A stretch of 64,000 nucleotides of DNA from Streptococcus entericus DSM 14446 (GTDB lineage Bacteria > Bacillota > Bacilli > Lactobacillales > Streptococcaceae), in assembly GCF_000380025.1 (NCBI RefSeq), contig NZ_KB904186.1, positions 1 to 64,000 of the forward strand, written 5' to 3'. The stretch's first letter is position 1; each line of letters opens with the position of its first letter. Both the position numbers and the translations under genes were made by a program. The notes beneath the pieces were generated by a model. It was not told the origin of the DNA. It did not search any database and saw only the letters and a list, made by a program, of their open reading frames with translations. Shown one piece after another: positions 32,045 to 42,391 of the stretch.

Positions 32045-33577
32045 TCAGTGTGCCACAATCTCCTGAGCAATCTCACGACCAGTCAAGCCAGTCTCGTAAT
32101 AGGTTGGCCAGTTGTCCAGCTCCTCGAGTAAGACCTTGTGATCCTCAGCCCCCCAGTAGATGTGGAAGTGCTCAGAGTCTTGCGGTGCGATGGCGTGGTC
32201 GCTAAACTGAATGTTTTTGAACTCACCAGCATCAGCGTCATCCGTTGTAAAGAGGTAACGCACGCCACGATTGCCTTTTTTATAAGTCAACACTTCGTAG
32301 CCGACATACTTGTAGGTAAAGGTTTTCTTCTCGCCACCACGGACAAAGGTCATGGTGTTCTTGTCGCCGTCAATGATGATGTTATCAACATCGGTCTTGT
32401 AGCCAACGGTGTAGTAGTCCTTATACTCGCTAGCTGTCATGGTCTTACCAGTCTTAGCCTTGTAGTCCCAGACAGGGTCAAGTGTGCCATCGACCAGATA
32501 AGGGTAAACCGACTGCCAATCACCATCCCAGTCCGCTAATGTGCGGTCAGTGATGTCTTTGTCCTCAAAGTAACCCTTATAAACCGTCTTAGTCTTGTCC
32601 TCTTCAGGCTTGATGGCATCGCCAGCTGTTTCTGTGGTCAATAGCAGAGCTTTCAGGTTGTCTCGCATGACAGAGAAATAATCAGCTCCCTTAGCCATCT
32701 CCTGCTCTGTTAGGCTTTCCAGCGGGTTGAGGACAGCTGTCTCCACTCCAACCTCATTTGCCAGAGTTTTGGCAACGTTTGAAGAGGCATTTTCTTCAAA
32801 ATAAATGTACTTGACGCCGTTAGCCTTAACGTATTCAGCTAGCTCAGCCAAGCGCTTGGCTGAAGGCTCGCTGTCTGCCGATACCCCAGCGATAGGGATT
32901 TGGGTCAGGCCATACTCCAGTGCCAAGTAGCCAAAGGCGGCATGTTGGACAACGAAGCTGGTTTGTTTTGGACTTGCCAGAGCAGTATCGTATTCCTTGT
33001 CCAGTTCTTCTAGTTTAGCGATGTAAGCAGCAGCATTCTTCTCAAAAGCGTCTGCTGATTTTGGAAATTCTGCCTTGAGGTCATCACGGATATTTTCCAC
33101 CAGTTTGATGGCCAAGCTCGGTGCCAACCAAACGTGGGGATCAAGTTCATGGGTGTGTCCCTCTTCACCGTGATCGTGGTCAGCGTGGTCATGCTCCTCT
33201 TCAGCGACACCAGGCGCTAAAATCATGTCCCCAGTCGCCTTGACAAAGGTTACCTTATCCGTGTCAACAGCTTCCTCGACATCATGCACCCAGGTCTCCA
33301 TGTTCTCATCATCATAGACAAAGGCATCAGCGTCTTGGATTTTGGCGATGTCCTTGGTTGATGGCTCAAAACCGTGTACTTCAGTCCCTGCCTTAATCAA
33401 GAGCTCAACATTACCCTCATCACCAACGATGTTTTTAGTGTACTCATAAATGGGGTAAAAACTTGCAACCACCTCTAGTTTCTCATCCGTTTTGGACGAA
33501 TTGTTCGCCGAGCAGGCTGCCAAGCCCAATGTCGACAGACTTAGTAAGCCAACAACTGCCAGTAGTTTTCTTTTCAT
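32045..33577 (-). CDS. adcA: Zinc-binding lipoprotein AdcA with ZinT domain
   Basis: AdcA is the solute-binding lipoprotein of the AdcABC zinc importer. The 510-residue protein has a lipobox (LGLAAC, Cys near 21), a cluster A-I ZnuA-like domain with a His-rich loop (EEEHDHADHDHGEEGHTHE near 125-143), and a C-terminal ZinT domain (from about 320; KGYFEDKDITDRTLADWDGDWQSVY). The two-domain form is typical of streptococcal AdcA. The gene has an AdcR-type operator. AdcBC and AdcR are not in the window. Confidence 0.95.
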   Translation of the reverse strand: MKRKLLAVVGLLSLSTLGLAACSANNSSKTDEKLEVVASFYPIYEYTKNIVGDEGNVELLIKAGTEVHGFEPSTKDIAKIQDADAFVYDDENMETWVHDVEEAVDTDKVTFVKATGDMILAPGVAEEEHDHADHDHGEEGHTHELDPHVWLAPSLAIKLVENIRDDLKAEFPKSADAFEKNAAAYIAKLEELDKEYDTALASPKQTSFVVQHAAFGYLALEYGLTQIPIAGVSADSEPSAKRLAELAEYVKANGVKYIYFEENASSNVAKTLANEVGVETAVLNPLESLTEQEMAKGADYFSVMRDNLKALLLTTETAGDAIKPEEDKTKTVYKGYFEDKDITDRTLADWDGDWQSVYPYLVDGTLDPVWDYKAKTGKTMTASEYKDYYTVGYKTDVDNIIIDGDKNTMTFVRGGEKKTFTYKYVGYEVLTYKKGNRGVRYLFTTDDADAGEFKNIQFSDHAIAPQDSEHFHIYWGAEDHKVLLEELDNWPTYYETGLTGREIAQEIVAH

Positions 33578-33594
33578 CTCTTTCTCCTTTCATT

Positions 33595-33648
33595 TTAACC
33601 AGTTAAAGGTCAACCAGTAAATTATATCATCTTGACCAAATTTGTCAA
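33595..33648 (-). promoter_or_regulatory. adcA promoter with AdcR-type zinc operators
   Basis: TTGACA (33643-33648), 16 nt and TATAAT (33621-33626). Downstream are a perfect TTAACCAGTTAA (33595-33606), matching the AdcR consensus TTAACNNGTTAA, and a weaker TCAACCAGTAAA (33610-33621). Zinc-loaded AdcR should repress here. Confidence 0.88.
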
Positions 33649-33817
33649 GCACAAAATTTGCTGCTTTTATTTGACAACCAAAGTATTTGCCTTTTAATAA
33701 TTTCTATGAGATAATTAGCATTCAATCAGAGTTGTCCTATTTAAGATGGGGTAGTAATCACCCAATTACAACTGAGGTTGAACCATTTATAACTGATATC
33801 TTATAAGGAGATTTTAT

Positions 33818-34291
33818 ATGAAATTTGTCGTTAACTATGCCGGCTCGCTTGTCCATCAGGCCTTTGATGTCATTGATGAAGCTGGAAAACTTGCCTATAA
33901 AATTCGTGGGAACACCTTGATGTTCGGTGCAAAAACGACTATTTTTAATGCAAATGACCAAGAATTAGCCCTGCTCAAGCAAAAAATCTCGTTAACCCAC
34001 TACAGTTACAATATCCTACGAGATGGTCAATTAATCGCCAACGTCACCAAGAAAAACCTATCCTTAAAACCAAAATTCACCATTAATGGTCTAGACTGGT
34101 CTGTAGAAGGAAAGTTCCTATCACGTGAGTACAAACTCTTTAACAACAACGGTGAGGTTATTGCAATCATCGATAGGCAAGGTCTTCTGCAAGAAGGCGC
34201 TTATGCTTTTGAACTTATTGACCAAACCGTTGAGCCTGTCACAGTCCTTGCTGTTTTAACAGCTATTGATGCTGCTCTTATGCAGAAATAG
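33818..34291 (+). CDS. LURP-one-related (tubby-like) family protein
   Basis: The 157-residue soluble protein has the repeated beta-strand pattern of the LURP-one/YxjI family (FDVIDEAGKLAYKIRGNTLMFG..; FTINGLDWSVEGKFLSREYKLFNNNGEVIAIIDRQ). Members share the tubby C-terminal fold; bacterial function is unknown. It is one of three plus-strand genes. AAGGAG lies 8 nt before the ATG. A TTGACA at about 33671 may belong to its promoter. It is convergent with the pyrimidine operon and shares a terminator with it. Confidence 0.8.
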   Translation: MKFVVNYAGSLVHQAFDVIDEAGKLAYKIRGNTLMFGAKTTIFNANDQELALLKQKISLTHYSYNILRDGQLIANVTKKNLSLKPKFTINGLDWSVEGKFLSREYKLFNNNGEVIAIIDRQGLLQEGAYAFELIDQTVEPVTVLAVLTAIDAALMQK

Positions 34292-34310
34292 TGTGGATTT
34301 CTTATCGCTC

Positions 34311-34352
34311 AAAACGCCCTCAGTGTCCTGTTTCTCACTGAGGGCGCTTTTT
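34311..34352. terminator. Bidirectional terminator between the LURP-one gene and carB
   Basis: CGCCCTCAGTG / CACTGAGGGCG is a perfect 11-bp stem. CTTTTT follows on the plus strand and TTTTG on the minus strand, serving both convergent genes. Confidence 0.88.
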
Positions 34353-34354
34353 GT

Positions 34355-37300
34355 CTAAAGGGTCTGTACCATAAAACTTCTACTTTCCAGCACTTTCAGC
34401 ATAGCCTTAGCCGTATCTAAAGCGGTGAAAAGCGGAACGCCATTTTCAATAGCAGCCTGACGAATTTTTGCCCCGTCCTGCCCTGCTGTTCGATCGAGAC
34501 CGGAAGTGTTAATCACGGCTTGAACCTTGCCCTGACGAATCAAGCTTAAAATGTCAGCTCCTCCATCACCGATTTTGGGCACTGTCTGAACTGGCAAACC
34601 TTGCTCAATCAGGTAACGCGCTGTGCCTGCAGTTGCGATTAAGCCATAACCGATAGCTAGGAAACGTCTTGCGAGATCTAAAGCCTCACCCTTGCTCTCA
34701 TCAGCAATGGTAAAAATAATGTTGCCATGACTTGGCAGATGAAGATAGCTGGCTTCAAAGGCTTTATACAGCGCTTTTTCAAGCGTACGGTCTGTCCCCA
34801 TCACCTCGCCTGTAGATTTCATTTCAGGACCAAGCAAGCTATCAACCTTGGCTAACTTGGTAAAGGAGAAGACAGGAGCTTTGATATGAACCTGCGGACT
34901 TTCTGGGTAGAGACCATCAGCGTAGCCAAGCTCATCTAGTGTCTTGCCTAAGATCAGTTGGGTCGCGACCTGTGCCATTGGAATCCCTGTAACTTTAGAG
35001 AGAAATGGCACTGTCCGGCTGGCACGCGGGTTAACCTCAATCACATAGACTTGCTCATCTTTGATGACAAATTGAATATTCATCATACCGATACAATTGA
35101 GCCCAATAGCCAAGCGCTTGGTGTAATCCACAATGGTGTCTTGAACCGCCTTTGTCAGAGTCTGCGGCGGGTAGACAGCCATCGAATCCCCAGAGTGAAC
35201 TCCTGCCCGCTCAATGTGCTCCATAATGCCTGGTATCAAAACTGTCTGACCATCCGAAATGGCATCAACTTCGCACTCTTGACCAATGATGTAGGAGTCA
35301 ATTAGGACGGGGTGGTCTGGGCTGGCTTTAACTGCCGTCCGCATGTAGTTGCGAAGGTCAGCCTCCTTGTCGACAATTTCCATGGCACGACCACCGAGAA
35401 CATACGATGGGCGCACAAGCACCGGATAACCGATACGAGCGGCAGCTTGCACCGCACCTTCTTCATCAACAGCAGTTTGTCCTGGTGGTTGCGGGATGCC
35501 AAGCTCTCGCAGGGTCTGCTCAAAAAGATCACGGTCTTCTGCCCTGTCGAGATCCGCCACCTGTGTCCCCAAAATCTTAACACCTGCCTGGGCAAGAGGT
35601 TCAGCTAGATTGATTGCCGTCTGTCCACCAAATTGCACCACGACCCCAATCGGTTGCTCAAGGTCAATGACATGAAGCACATCCTCCAAAGTCAACGGTT
35701 CAAAGTAGAGCTTATCTGACACTGAAAAATCGGTCGAAACCGTTTCTGGGTTAGAGTTCATGATAATCGCCTCATAACCTGCCGCCTGAATGGCCTTGAC
35801 CGAATGCACCGTCGCATAGTCAAACTCTACCCCTTGCCCGATACGGATAGGACCAGACCCTAACACCAGCACAGACGGTCGACCAGAAGCCACAGACTCA
35901 TTCTCAAGACCGTAAGTAGAGTAAAAATACGGCGTCTCAGAAGCATACTCACCCGCGCAAGTGTCCACCATCTTATAGACCGGCGTGATGCCGTTTTCCA
36001 GACGTTTCTGGCGAATAGCAGAGCTATCCACCTGCCACAGCTCTGCTATTTTACGGTCGGAGAACCCATTTTGCTTGGCAAGTTTCAGGAGCTTGACATC
36101 ATCAGGCTGGCTAGCCAAAGCAAGCTCCAACTGGTAAATGTTAACCAATTTCGTGAGGAAGAAGCGATCAATCCCTGTTAAGTCGTAAAGCATATCCAGT
36201 TCCCACTCTCGACGAATAGCTTCAGACAGGTAAAAGAGGCGGTCATCTTGTGCCTTGCTCAGTCGCGTCACAATCTCATCATCTGATACTTGACGGAGTT
36301 CTGGTAGTTCATTGTGGTGAACCCCAATTTCCAAAGATCTAACAGCTTTCAGCAAGCTCTCCTCGATGTTACGACCGATAGCCATCACCTCCCCAGTTGC
36401 TTTCATCTGAGTCCCTAACTGGCGATCTCCAAACTCAAACTTGTCAAATGGAAAACGGGGCAGTTTGGTCACCACATAATCAATGCTCGGTTCAAACATG
36501 GCATAGGTTGACCCTGTGACTGGATTTTTCATCTCATCGAGGGTCAGACCAACTGCTATTTTAGCGGCTAACTTAGCAATCGGAAAACCTGTTGCCTTAG
36601 AGGCTAAGGCAGACGAGCGAGATACGCGAGGGTTAACCTCAATAACATAATACTTAAAACTATGCGGATCAAGCGCTAACTGAACATTACAACCGCCCTC
36701 AATTTTTAAGGCTCTGATAATCTTGATACTAGCATCTCGCATCAACTGGCACTCGATAGCAGACAGGGTCTGCGTCGGCGCCACCACAATCGAGTCTCCT
36801 GTGTGAATACCCACTGGATCAACGTTTTCCATATTGCAGACCACCAAGGCATTGTCTGCTGAGTCACGCATCACTTCGTATTCAATTTCCTTGTAACCTG
36901 CGATGGACCGCTCCACCAAGCACTGGGTGACTGGTGAGAGTTTAAGGCCGTTTTCTGCAATTTCTCGTAGCTCTGCTTCATTGGCACAAAGTCCACCCCC
37001 AGTACCACCAAGCGTAAAAGCAGGGCGAACAATGAGCGGATAACCGATACACTCAGCAAACTCAAGGGCCTCATCAACAGTTGTGACAATAGTAGACTCT
37101 GGAATCGGCTCACCCAAAGTTTCCATCAACTGCTTAAAGAGATCACGATCCTCTGCCTGGTCAATGGCAGATAGCTTAGTCCCCAAGAGTTCAACTCCCA
37201 ACTCATCTAAAATACCTTCTTTGGATAACAACATGGCCATATTGAGCCCGGTCTGACCACCAAGTGTCGGCAGCAAAGCATCTGGTCGCTCTTTGCGCAA

Positions 37301-37531
37301 GATGCGAGAAACAAATTCTAGGGTAATTGGTTCGATATAAACCTTGTCCGCAATTTCTCGGTCAGTCATGATGGTGGCTGGGTTGGAATTAACAAGGACA
37401 ACCTCATAACCTTCTTCCTTGAGTGCTAAACAGGCCTGAGTTCCAGCATAATCAAATTCGGCTGCCTGGCCAATCACGATTGGTCCAGAGCCGATTACCA
37501 TGATTTTCTTAATGTCTGTGCGTTTTGGCAT
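34355..37531 (-). CDS. carB: Carbamoyl-phosphate synthase large subunit
   Basis: The 1058-residue protein has full length for CarB. It contains two ATP-grasp halves (first from [17 protein letters not shown], second from about residue 550 [16 protein letters not shown]), an oligomerisation region between them, and a C-terminal allosteric MGS-like domain (from about 925). It makes carbamoyl phosphate from ammonia, bicarbonate and two ATP. It is the last gene of the pyrimidine operon. Its normal ammonia supplier CarA, encoded just before, lacks catalytic residues here. The gene also carries two inverted copies of the dispersed 10-mer, at codons for KIAELWQ..SSAIR. Confidence 0.96.
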   Translation of the reverse strand: MPKRTDIKKIMVIGSGPIVIGQAAEFDYAGTQACLALKEEGYEVVLVNSNPATIMTDREIADKVYIEPITLEFVSRILRKERPDALLPTLGGQTGLNMAMLLSKEGILDELGVELLGTKLSAIDQAEDRDLFKQLMETLGEPIPESTIVTTVDEALEFAECIGYPLIVRPAFTLGGTGGGLCANEAELREIAENGLKLSPVTQCLVERSIAGYKEIEYEVMRDSADNALVVCNMENVDPVGIHTGDSIVVAPTQTLSAIECQLMRDASIKIIRALKIEGGCNVQLALDPHSFKYYVIEVNPRVSRSSALASKATGFPIAKLAAKIAVGLTLDEMKNPVTGSTYAMFEPSIDYVVTKLPRFPFDKFEFGDRQLGTQMKATGEVMAIGRNIEESLLKAVRSLEIGVHHNELPELRQVSDDEIVTRLSKAQDDRLFYLSEAIRREWELDMLYDLTGIDRFFLTKLVNIYQLELALASQPDDVKLLKLAKQNGFSDRKIAELWQVDSSAIRQKRLENGITPVYKMVDTCAGEYASETPYFYSTYGLENESVASGRPSVLVLGSGPIRIGQGVEFDYATVHSVKAIQAAGYEAIIMNSNPETVSTDFSVSDKLYFEPLTLEDVLHVIDLEQPIGVVVQFGGQTAINLAEPLAQAGVKILGTQVADLDRAEDRDLFEQTLRELGIPQPPGQTAVDEEGAVQAAARIGYPVLVRPSYVLGGRAMEIVDKEADLRNYMRTAVKASPDHPVLIDSYIIGQECEVDAISDGQTVLIPGIMEHIERAGVHSGDSMAVYPPQTLTKAVQDTIVDYTKRLAIGLNCIGMMNIQFVIKDEQVYVIEVNPRASRTVPFLSKVTGIPMAQVATQLILGKTLDELGYADGLYPESPQVHIKAPVFSFTKLAKVDSLLGPEMKSTGEVMGTDRTLEKALYKAFEASYLHLPSHGNIIFTIADESKGEALDLARRFLAIGYGLIATAGTARYLIEQGLPVQTVPKIGDGGADILSLIRQGKVQAVINTSGLDRTAGQDGAKIRQAAIENGVPLFTALDTAKAMLKVLESRSFMVQTL
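36014..36050. repeat. Inverted pair of the dispersed AATAGCAGAGCT motif inside carB
   Basis: AATAGCAGAGCT (36014-36025) and AGCTCTGCTATT (36039-36050) form a perfect 12-bp inverted repeat with a 13-nt loop within the coding sequence. They belong to a family whose 10-mer core ATAGCAGAGC occurs 16 times in the window. Plus orientation starts: 7227, 28748, 30586, 32641, 36015, 46355, 57094, 63020. Minus orientation starts: 27720, 31994, 36040, 45048, 51534, 55208, 57643, 60297. Confidence 0.85.
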
Positions 37532-37549
37532 AGTGTCTCCCCCTACGTT

Positions 37550-38587
37550 TTAGATTTGCTCTTGTCTTTTGGTCATGAGTTCTTGCCAGTCCATAAAGGT
37601 CTGACGTGTCGGCTCATAGTCAATGCCCATCACAGCGAGGCTCTGGTGTCTGGTCGTTTGAATGCTTTGGTCATTTAAATGACGGGCTAACACCTCTAGT
37701 TGCTCTGGCAAGTCAGCGTCCACTACCGCTTCTGTTTGACTCTGCAAGGTAAAGGTCACACGTCCCGTCTCCTGTTCACGCACCGCATGGTTAGTCCCCT
37801 GATGTCCAACAGTCAAACGCTCGACCCTAGCCCCATTAGCTAGCGCCAAAACACGATGACCTAAACCAAGTCCCAAAATTGGCAGACTATCCTGCAAGCT
37901 CCTGACTAGTTCAACCACCTGTGGCAGCTGATGAGCACTCCCAGGACCGCTGGACAAAATCAGTCCACTTGGGGCTAGGGCTAGAATCTGTTCAGCTGAG
38001 CTATCCCAAGGCACAACCGTGACTTGCCAGTCTAAGTGTTTAAGTGTTTTTAACAGGGCTTGTTTCAGTCCCAAATCAAGAATCACAACACGACGACCTG
38101 TCCCTGGTAAGGCATAAGCTGTCTTGGTCGATACCCTGTCAACGAGATTCTGCTCAATTGCTTCGACCTGATTGGGCTCATCTCGCTGGTCGGTCAACTG
38201 TGCTCTAATAGAGCCTCTGTCTCTAATCAAACGCGTCAGCGCTCGCGTATCCAAACCAGAAATACCTGGAATCCCTTTGCGGCGCAAAAACTCATCTAAG
38301 GTCATCTGATTGCGCCAGTTACTGCCCTCTTTTGCCCATTCGTAAACAATAACACCTCGGCAGTCTGAATAGAAAGAATTATCATCATCAGCATTTAGCC
38401 CATAGTTGCCAATTGTTGGGTAAGTAAAAACCACAAGCTGACCAGCATAAGCTGGGTCTGTAATGGTTTCTTGGTAGCCAACCATACCTGTTGTAAAGAC
38501 CAGCTCACCAGTTGTTGTTACATCAGCTCCAAAGGCTTCTCCCTCAAAAACTGTGCCATCTTCTAAGATTAAATACCGTTTTGCCAT
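37550..38587 (-). CDS. carA: Carbamoyl-phosphate synthase small subunit, degenerate glutaminase
   Basis: The 345-residue protein aligns along CarA: N-terminal CPSase domain (KRYLILEDGTVFEGEAFGAD..SNWRNQMTLDEFL..GIPGISGLDTRALT) and a class I glutamine amidotransferase domain. The nucleophile motif G-I-C-x-G-H-Q reads GLGLGHR, with Gly at residue 241 (codon GGT at 37865-37867) instead of Cys. The usual SVQYHPEAxPGPxD near the end, carrying the catalytic His and Glu, reads GIDYEPTRQTFMDW. The NHG segment is also lost (SQT). Glutamine hydrolysis therefore seems impossible; CarAB may use free ammonia. The gene is otherwise intact in the operon between pyrD and carB. Confidence 0.9.
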   Translation of the reverse strand: MAKRYLILEDGTVFEGEAFGADVTTTGELVFTTGMVGYQETITDPAYAGQLVVFTYPTIGNYGLNADDDNSFYSDCRGVIVYEWAKEGSNWRNQMTLDEFLRRKGIPGISGLDTRALTRLIRDRGSIRAQLTDQRDEPNQVEAIEQNLVDRVSTKTAYALPGTGRRVVILDLGLKQALLKTLKHLDWQVTVVPWDSSAEQILALAPSGLILSSGPGSAHQLPQVVELVRSLQDSLPILGLGLGHRVLALANGARVERLTVGHQGTNHAVREQETGRVTFTLQSQTEAVVDADLPEQLEVLARHLNDQSIQTTRHQSLAVMGIDYEPTRQTFMDWQELMTKRQEQI

Positions 38588-38596
38588 GTTCTCTCC

Positions 38597-39523
38597 CTAC
38601 AAATAGTGCAATTTCCCACGAAAATCATCTAAACATTCGTAGCCTTTTTCAGCCATGATGCTCCGCAATTCTGCCTCCAAGCGGTCAAAAATCGCTGGAC
38701 CTTCCTCCTGAAGAGCTGTTCCGACCTGCACCAGACGTGCACCGCAGAGGATATGCTCAAAGACATCACGACCAGAGGTCACACCACCTGTTCCGATGAT
38801 AGCAATCGATGGTTTCAACCGCTGATAAAAGGCATGGACATTGGCCAGAGCTGTCGGCTTGATGTAACTCCCCCCAAGACCCCCAAACCCATTTTTGGGC
38901 TTGATAGCTACCGTCTCGTCCTCAATGTAGAGGGCATTGCCGATACTGTTGACTGTATTGACAAAGGTCAAGGGAAACTGATTGAGCACCTCGGCGATTT
39001 GGTCAAAATGAGTGAGATCAAAGTAAGGTGGTAATTTCACTCCCAAAGGCTGGTCAAAGTAGGCGAAAACTTCTGTCAGGAGGTCGTTGACACCTTCGGT
39101 GTCATAGCCCAGCTGGGGCTTGCCGATAAGGTTGGGACAAGAAAGATTGAGCTCCACAAGACCATTGTAGCTAGAAGACTGGATTTTCCTGAGCAAGGTA
39201 TGAGTTTCCTCACGAGACAGCCCCGTCACGGATAGGAATGGCGAGCTCTCCCCAACCTCCACCGTTTCGAGGTAGTCCAGATAGTAGTCGATGCCCAAAT
39301 TTGGCAAGCCCATGGAATTGATAGAGCCTAGCGGTACTGCCTTGTAACGCGGTGTCGGATTGCCCTCGCGTGGATTGAGCGTAGCAGACTTGGTGACAAA
39401 GGTGGTCGCCTTTGATGCCCTCAAGTCATCCAGTTCAGTTCGGTCATAACAATGAACACCAGAGGCATTCATCACACAGCTGTCAAAACTAAATTGTCCA
39501 AGAGTGGTTTGTAATCTGGTCAT
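38597..39523 (-). CDS. pyrD: Dihydroorotate dehydrogenase, class 1A
   Basis: The 308-residue FMN enzyme oxidises dihydroorotate to orotate; class 1A enzymes use fumarate and are soluble dimers, typical of streptococci and lactococci. It shows [10 protein letters not shown] near 17, the [16 protein letters not shown] segment near 45, the catalytic cysteine in ELNLSCPN near 128-132, and [19 protein letters not shown] near 248-266. No PyrK partner is encoded nearby, in agreement with class 1A. It follows pyrC with 1 nt between them. Confidence 0.95.
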   Translation of the reverse strand: MTRLQTTLGQFSFDSCVMNASGVHCYDRTELDDLRASKATTFVTKSATLNPREGNPTPRYKAVPLGSINSMGLPNLGIDYYLDYLETVEVGESSPFLSVTGLSREETHTLLRKIQSSSYNGLVELNLSCPNLIGKPQLGYDTEGVNDLLTEVFAYFDQPLGVKLPPYFDLTHFDQIAEVLNQFPLTFVNTVNSIGNALYIEDETVAIKPKNGFGGLGGSYIKPTALANVHAFYQRLKPSIAIIGTGGVTSGRDVFEHILCGARLVQVGTALQEEGPAIFDRLEAELRSIMAEKGYECLDDFRGKLHYL

Positions 39524-39524
39524 G

Positions 39525-40787
39525 TTATTTCTCCTCGTAAACGATTTGTCCTTGATAAATGGTCACCAATGCTTTCCCATAAACGGTCTGTCCACCGTAA
39601 GGGGTATTTCTGCCTTTGCTGAGAAACTGGTCTGGGTCGATGGCATAAGCCGTCTCGGTATCTAAAATCACCATGTCAGCAGAGCTGCCTACCGTCAACC
39701 TACCATAAGGCAAATCAAAACAGGTTGCCACGTCCTCGGTCATCAGCGCCAGCAATTTTTCCAACGGTAACATCCCTGTCCGCACCAAATGAGTGTAAAG
39801 CAAGCCAAAAGCCGTTTCACTACCGACGATACCAAAAGCTGCTTGGGTCATGGAGCAGTTTTTTTCCTCAGGCGCATGCGGCGCGTGGTCAGTGGCGATG
39901 ATGTCAATGGTGCCATCCAAAAGCCCCTCAATCAGAGCCTGTCTGTCCTGAGTTGACCGTAAAGGCGGGTTCATCTTCCACAGGCCAGTATCGTGAGTAA
40001 TGTCCATCTCGTCGCTAACCAGATGGTGAGGGCAAACCTCGCAAGTCACTCGAATGCCATTTTTCTTGGCCTCGCGCACCAAGCGCACCGAGGCTTCGGT
40101 GGAAACATGGCAGACATGATAATGGCAACCTGTGGCTTCCGCCAATAAGATGTCTCTGGCAATCTGCACGCTCTCACAAACAGACGGAATGCCTGGCAAC
40201 CCTAACTCCTGACTACGTTTGCCCTCGTGCATACAACCGCCTCGTATAAGAGAATTATCCTCGCAATGAGCGACAATCGGCTTGTCCAATGAAGCTGCCA
40301 AACGCATGGCCTCATACATGGTGTTGGCATCTTGCACCCCACGCCCATCATCACTAAAGGCAAAAACATGCTGTGCCAAGTCCGTCATATCTGCTAAGTC
40401 CTGCCCCATTTCTTCCTTGGTAATCGCACCGTATGGAAGCGCCCTGATAACACTGTGCTGGGCAATCAAGTCTAGTTGCTGCTGCAAATGTTCTCGACTG
40501 TCTGGGACAGGATTGAGGTTTGGCATGGGCATGACTGTTGTAAATCCACCTCTGGCGGCCGCTCGACTGGCCTGAGCAATGGTTTCCTTGTGCGGAAAAC
40601 CTGGTTCTCGCCAGTGGACATGAACATCAATGAAGCCTGGCGACACATAGCGACCAGCCGCATCAAGCACCTCATGCCCTATCGGATCAATCCGCTCGGC
40701 TATTTCTCCGATATACCCTTGGGCAATGAGAATGTCTCGCTTAACCCATTTTCCGTCTAGGAAAATCGTGGCATTTGTGATTAACAT
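39525..40787 (-). CDS. pyrC: Dihydroorotase
   Basis: The 420-residue zinc amidohydrolase (class I dihydroorotase) cyclises carbamoyl-aspartate. It has the metal-binding [15 protein letters not shown] near 58-72 (H-x-H and nearby), later histidines in AHCEDN and YHVCHVST, and the [10 protein letters not shown] motif near 305. It lies 9 nt after pyrB, within the operon. Confidence 0.95.
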   Translation of the reverse strand: MLITNATIFLDGKWVKRDILIAQGYIGEIAERIDPIGHEVLDAAGRYVSPGFIDVHVHWREPGFPHKETIAQASRAAARGGFTTVMPMPNLNPVPDSREHLQQQLDLIAQHSVIRALPYGAITKEEMGQDLADMTDLAQHVFAFSDDGRGVQDANTMYEAMRLAASLDKPIVAHCEDNSLIRGGCMHEGKRSQELGLPGIPSVCESVQIARDILLAEATGCHYHVCHVSTEASVRLVREAKKNGIRVTCEVCPHHLVSDEMDITHDTGLWKMNPPLRSTQDRQALIEGLLDGTIDIIATDHAPHAPEEKNCSMTQAAFGIVGSETAFGLLYTHLVRTGMLPLEKLLALMTEDVATCFDLPYGRLTVGSSADMVILDTETAYAIDPDQFLSKGRNTPYGGQTVYGKALVTIYQGQIVYEEK

Positions 40788-40796
40788 CTGTCCCTC

Positions 40797-41681
40797 CTAT
40801 AAGTTGTTGCTGGTGATGATATGCTCTAAAATCGCCTGACGCATGAAAACACCAGTGGTCATCTGTTCAAAAATAACTGACTTGTCCGCTTCCACCAACT
40901 GGCTAGCAATCTCCGCCCCACGGTTAACAGGAGCAGGGTGCATAACAATCGCCTCTTGTTTGAGTTTCTTGTAACGTTCCAAGGTCAGCCCATAAGCCTG
41001 ATGATAGCTTGTTATGTCTGACAATTTCGTTCCAAAATGCCGCTCATGCTGCAGACGTAAAAGCATGCAAACATCCAACTCTGGCAAAACGGTGTCAAAA
41101 TCAACCATCTCACCTAAGGTCTTATCCTCAAAAGCTTCTGGACCGACAAAGACAACCGTCGCGCCTAGCCTTTTCAGGGTATGGTAATTACTTCTAGCTA
41201 CTCGAGAGTGCTTGATGTCACCAACAATAGCTACCCTGAGCCCTTCAATGCGACCAAAACGCTCATAAATGGTCATCAGATCCAACAGACACTGGCTGGG
41301 GTGTTCACCGCTGCCGTCACCTCCGTTAATCACTGGCACCGTCAGACCCGCTAGTTCCTCAGCATAATAATTCTCCTTAGGGTGGCGGATAACCAGCACC
41401 TGACAACCAATAGCTGCCATGGTCTGACAGGTATCGTAGAGACTTTCGCCTTTGTTGACTGAGGAAGTATCCGCGTCAAAATTGATGACACGAAGCCCCA
41501 GTTTTTGCTCTGCCACCTCAAAACTGTGTTTTGTTCTTGTGGAGTTTTCAAAAAAGAGATTAGAAACGAAGAGATCTGAACGATGCAGGGGTGGGCTACC
41601 TGCTTTCAGCGCCAAAGCTCGATGGATTAGCCCATAGACTTGCTCAGTTGTCAGGTCCGACATGCGGATAAGGTTGATCAT
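40797..41681 (-). CDS. pyrB: Aspartate carbamoyltransferase catalytic chain
   Basis: The 294-residue enzyme joins carbamoyl phosphate and aspartate. It has the carbamoyl-phosphate motif FENSTRTKHSFE near 45-56, HPSQCLLDLMTI near 125, and MHPAPVNRGAEI near 255. It is slightly short at the N-terminus compared with about 305 for many relatives. The ATG at 41681 follows AAGGAG by 5-6 nt; a GTG one codon earlier is possible. No regulatory chain (PyrI) is present, as usual in Gram-positives. Confidence 0.95.
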   Translation of the reverse strand: MINLIRMSDLTTEQVYGLIHRALALKAGSPPLHRSDLFVSNLFFENSTRTKHSFEVAEQKLGLRVINFDADTSSVNKGESLYDTCQTMAAIGCQVLVIRHPKENYYAEELAGLTVPVINGGDGSGEHPSQCLLDLMTIYERFGRIEGLRVAIVGDIKHSRVARSNYHTLKRLGATVVFVGPEAFEDKTLGEMVDFDTVLPELDVCMLLRLQHERHFGTKLSDITSYHQAYGLTLERYKKLKQEAIVMHPAPVNRGAEIASQLVEADKSVIFEQMTTGVFMRQAILEHIITSNNL

Positions 41682-41776
41682 CACAACTCCTTTCTTACCC
41701 CGTAGGGTTGGTTTAGGGAAAATAGCTGAGCTAAACAGATGAGTTTTCTAGCTCGTGTCAATACTCAGCTTATCAG

Positions 41777-42391
41777 CTAGGGCTTATCAAGTTCTTGAAA
41801 AAAGTGCTGAACCTGAGATAAGTCCGATTGTGCTAAATAGCCCTCTTCAACAGCCAACCTCAGCAAGGTTTCTCGGTCAGACAGGGTGTACAGTGGCACG
41901 TTTGCTGCTGCAAAGGCCTGCTCGGCTCTCTTGAGCTGATAGGTAAAAATCGCCACAACTCCAACCACTTCAATACCAGCTTGACGCAAGATGTGAACGG
42001 CCTCCAAAACACTACCTCCAGTTGAAATCAAGTCTTCAATCACGACGACCTTGGTGTTTGGGATTTGATATCCTTCAATTTGCTGGCTACGACCATGTTT
42101 CTTTTGACTACTTCGGACATAACCCAGTGGCTTATTGAGATGGTCTGCTAAGATAGAAGCCATCGGGATACCTGCCGTGGCAGTCCCCATGATGGCGTCA
42201 TAATCTAGGGATTGAATATGGGCAACTAAGGCATCCCTCACCTGACGACGTTGTTCAGGAAAAGCCAGTACACGGCGATTGTCACAGTAGATCGGCGACT
42301 GGATACCGCTAGCCCAAGTAAAGGGCTGATCTGGTGATAGAAAGACAGCCTTAGTCTCTAAGAGCAGTCTTGCAAGAGCAGTTTTTGTCAT
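41777..42391 (-). CDS. pyrE: Orotate phosphoribosyltransferase
   Basis: The 204-residue enzyme converts orotate and PRPP to OMP. It has the PRPP-binding VVVIEDLISTGGSVLEA near residues 115-131 and the substrate loop region SSQKKHGRSQQIEGY near 96-110. It overlaps pyrF by 4 nt. About 95 nt separate it from pyrB, containing no obvious terminator. Confidence 0.96.
   Translation of the reverse strand: MTKTALARLLLETKAVFLSPDQPFTWASGIQSPIYCDNRRVLAFPEQRRQVRDALVAHIQSLDYDAIMGTATAGIPMASILADHLNKPLGYVRSSQKKHGRSQQIEGYQIPNTKVVVIEDLISTGGSVLEAVHILRQAGIEVVGVVAIFTYQLKRAEQAFAAANVPLYTLSDRETLLRLAVEEGYLAQSDLSQVQHFFQELDKP

Noticed and set aside
34355-37531. Frameshift or truncation in carB to match the degenerate carA
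   Set aside because: carB is full length with both ATP-grasp halves and the regulatory domain, so the loss is limited to the CarA glutaminase site.
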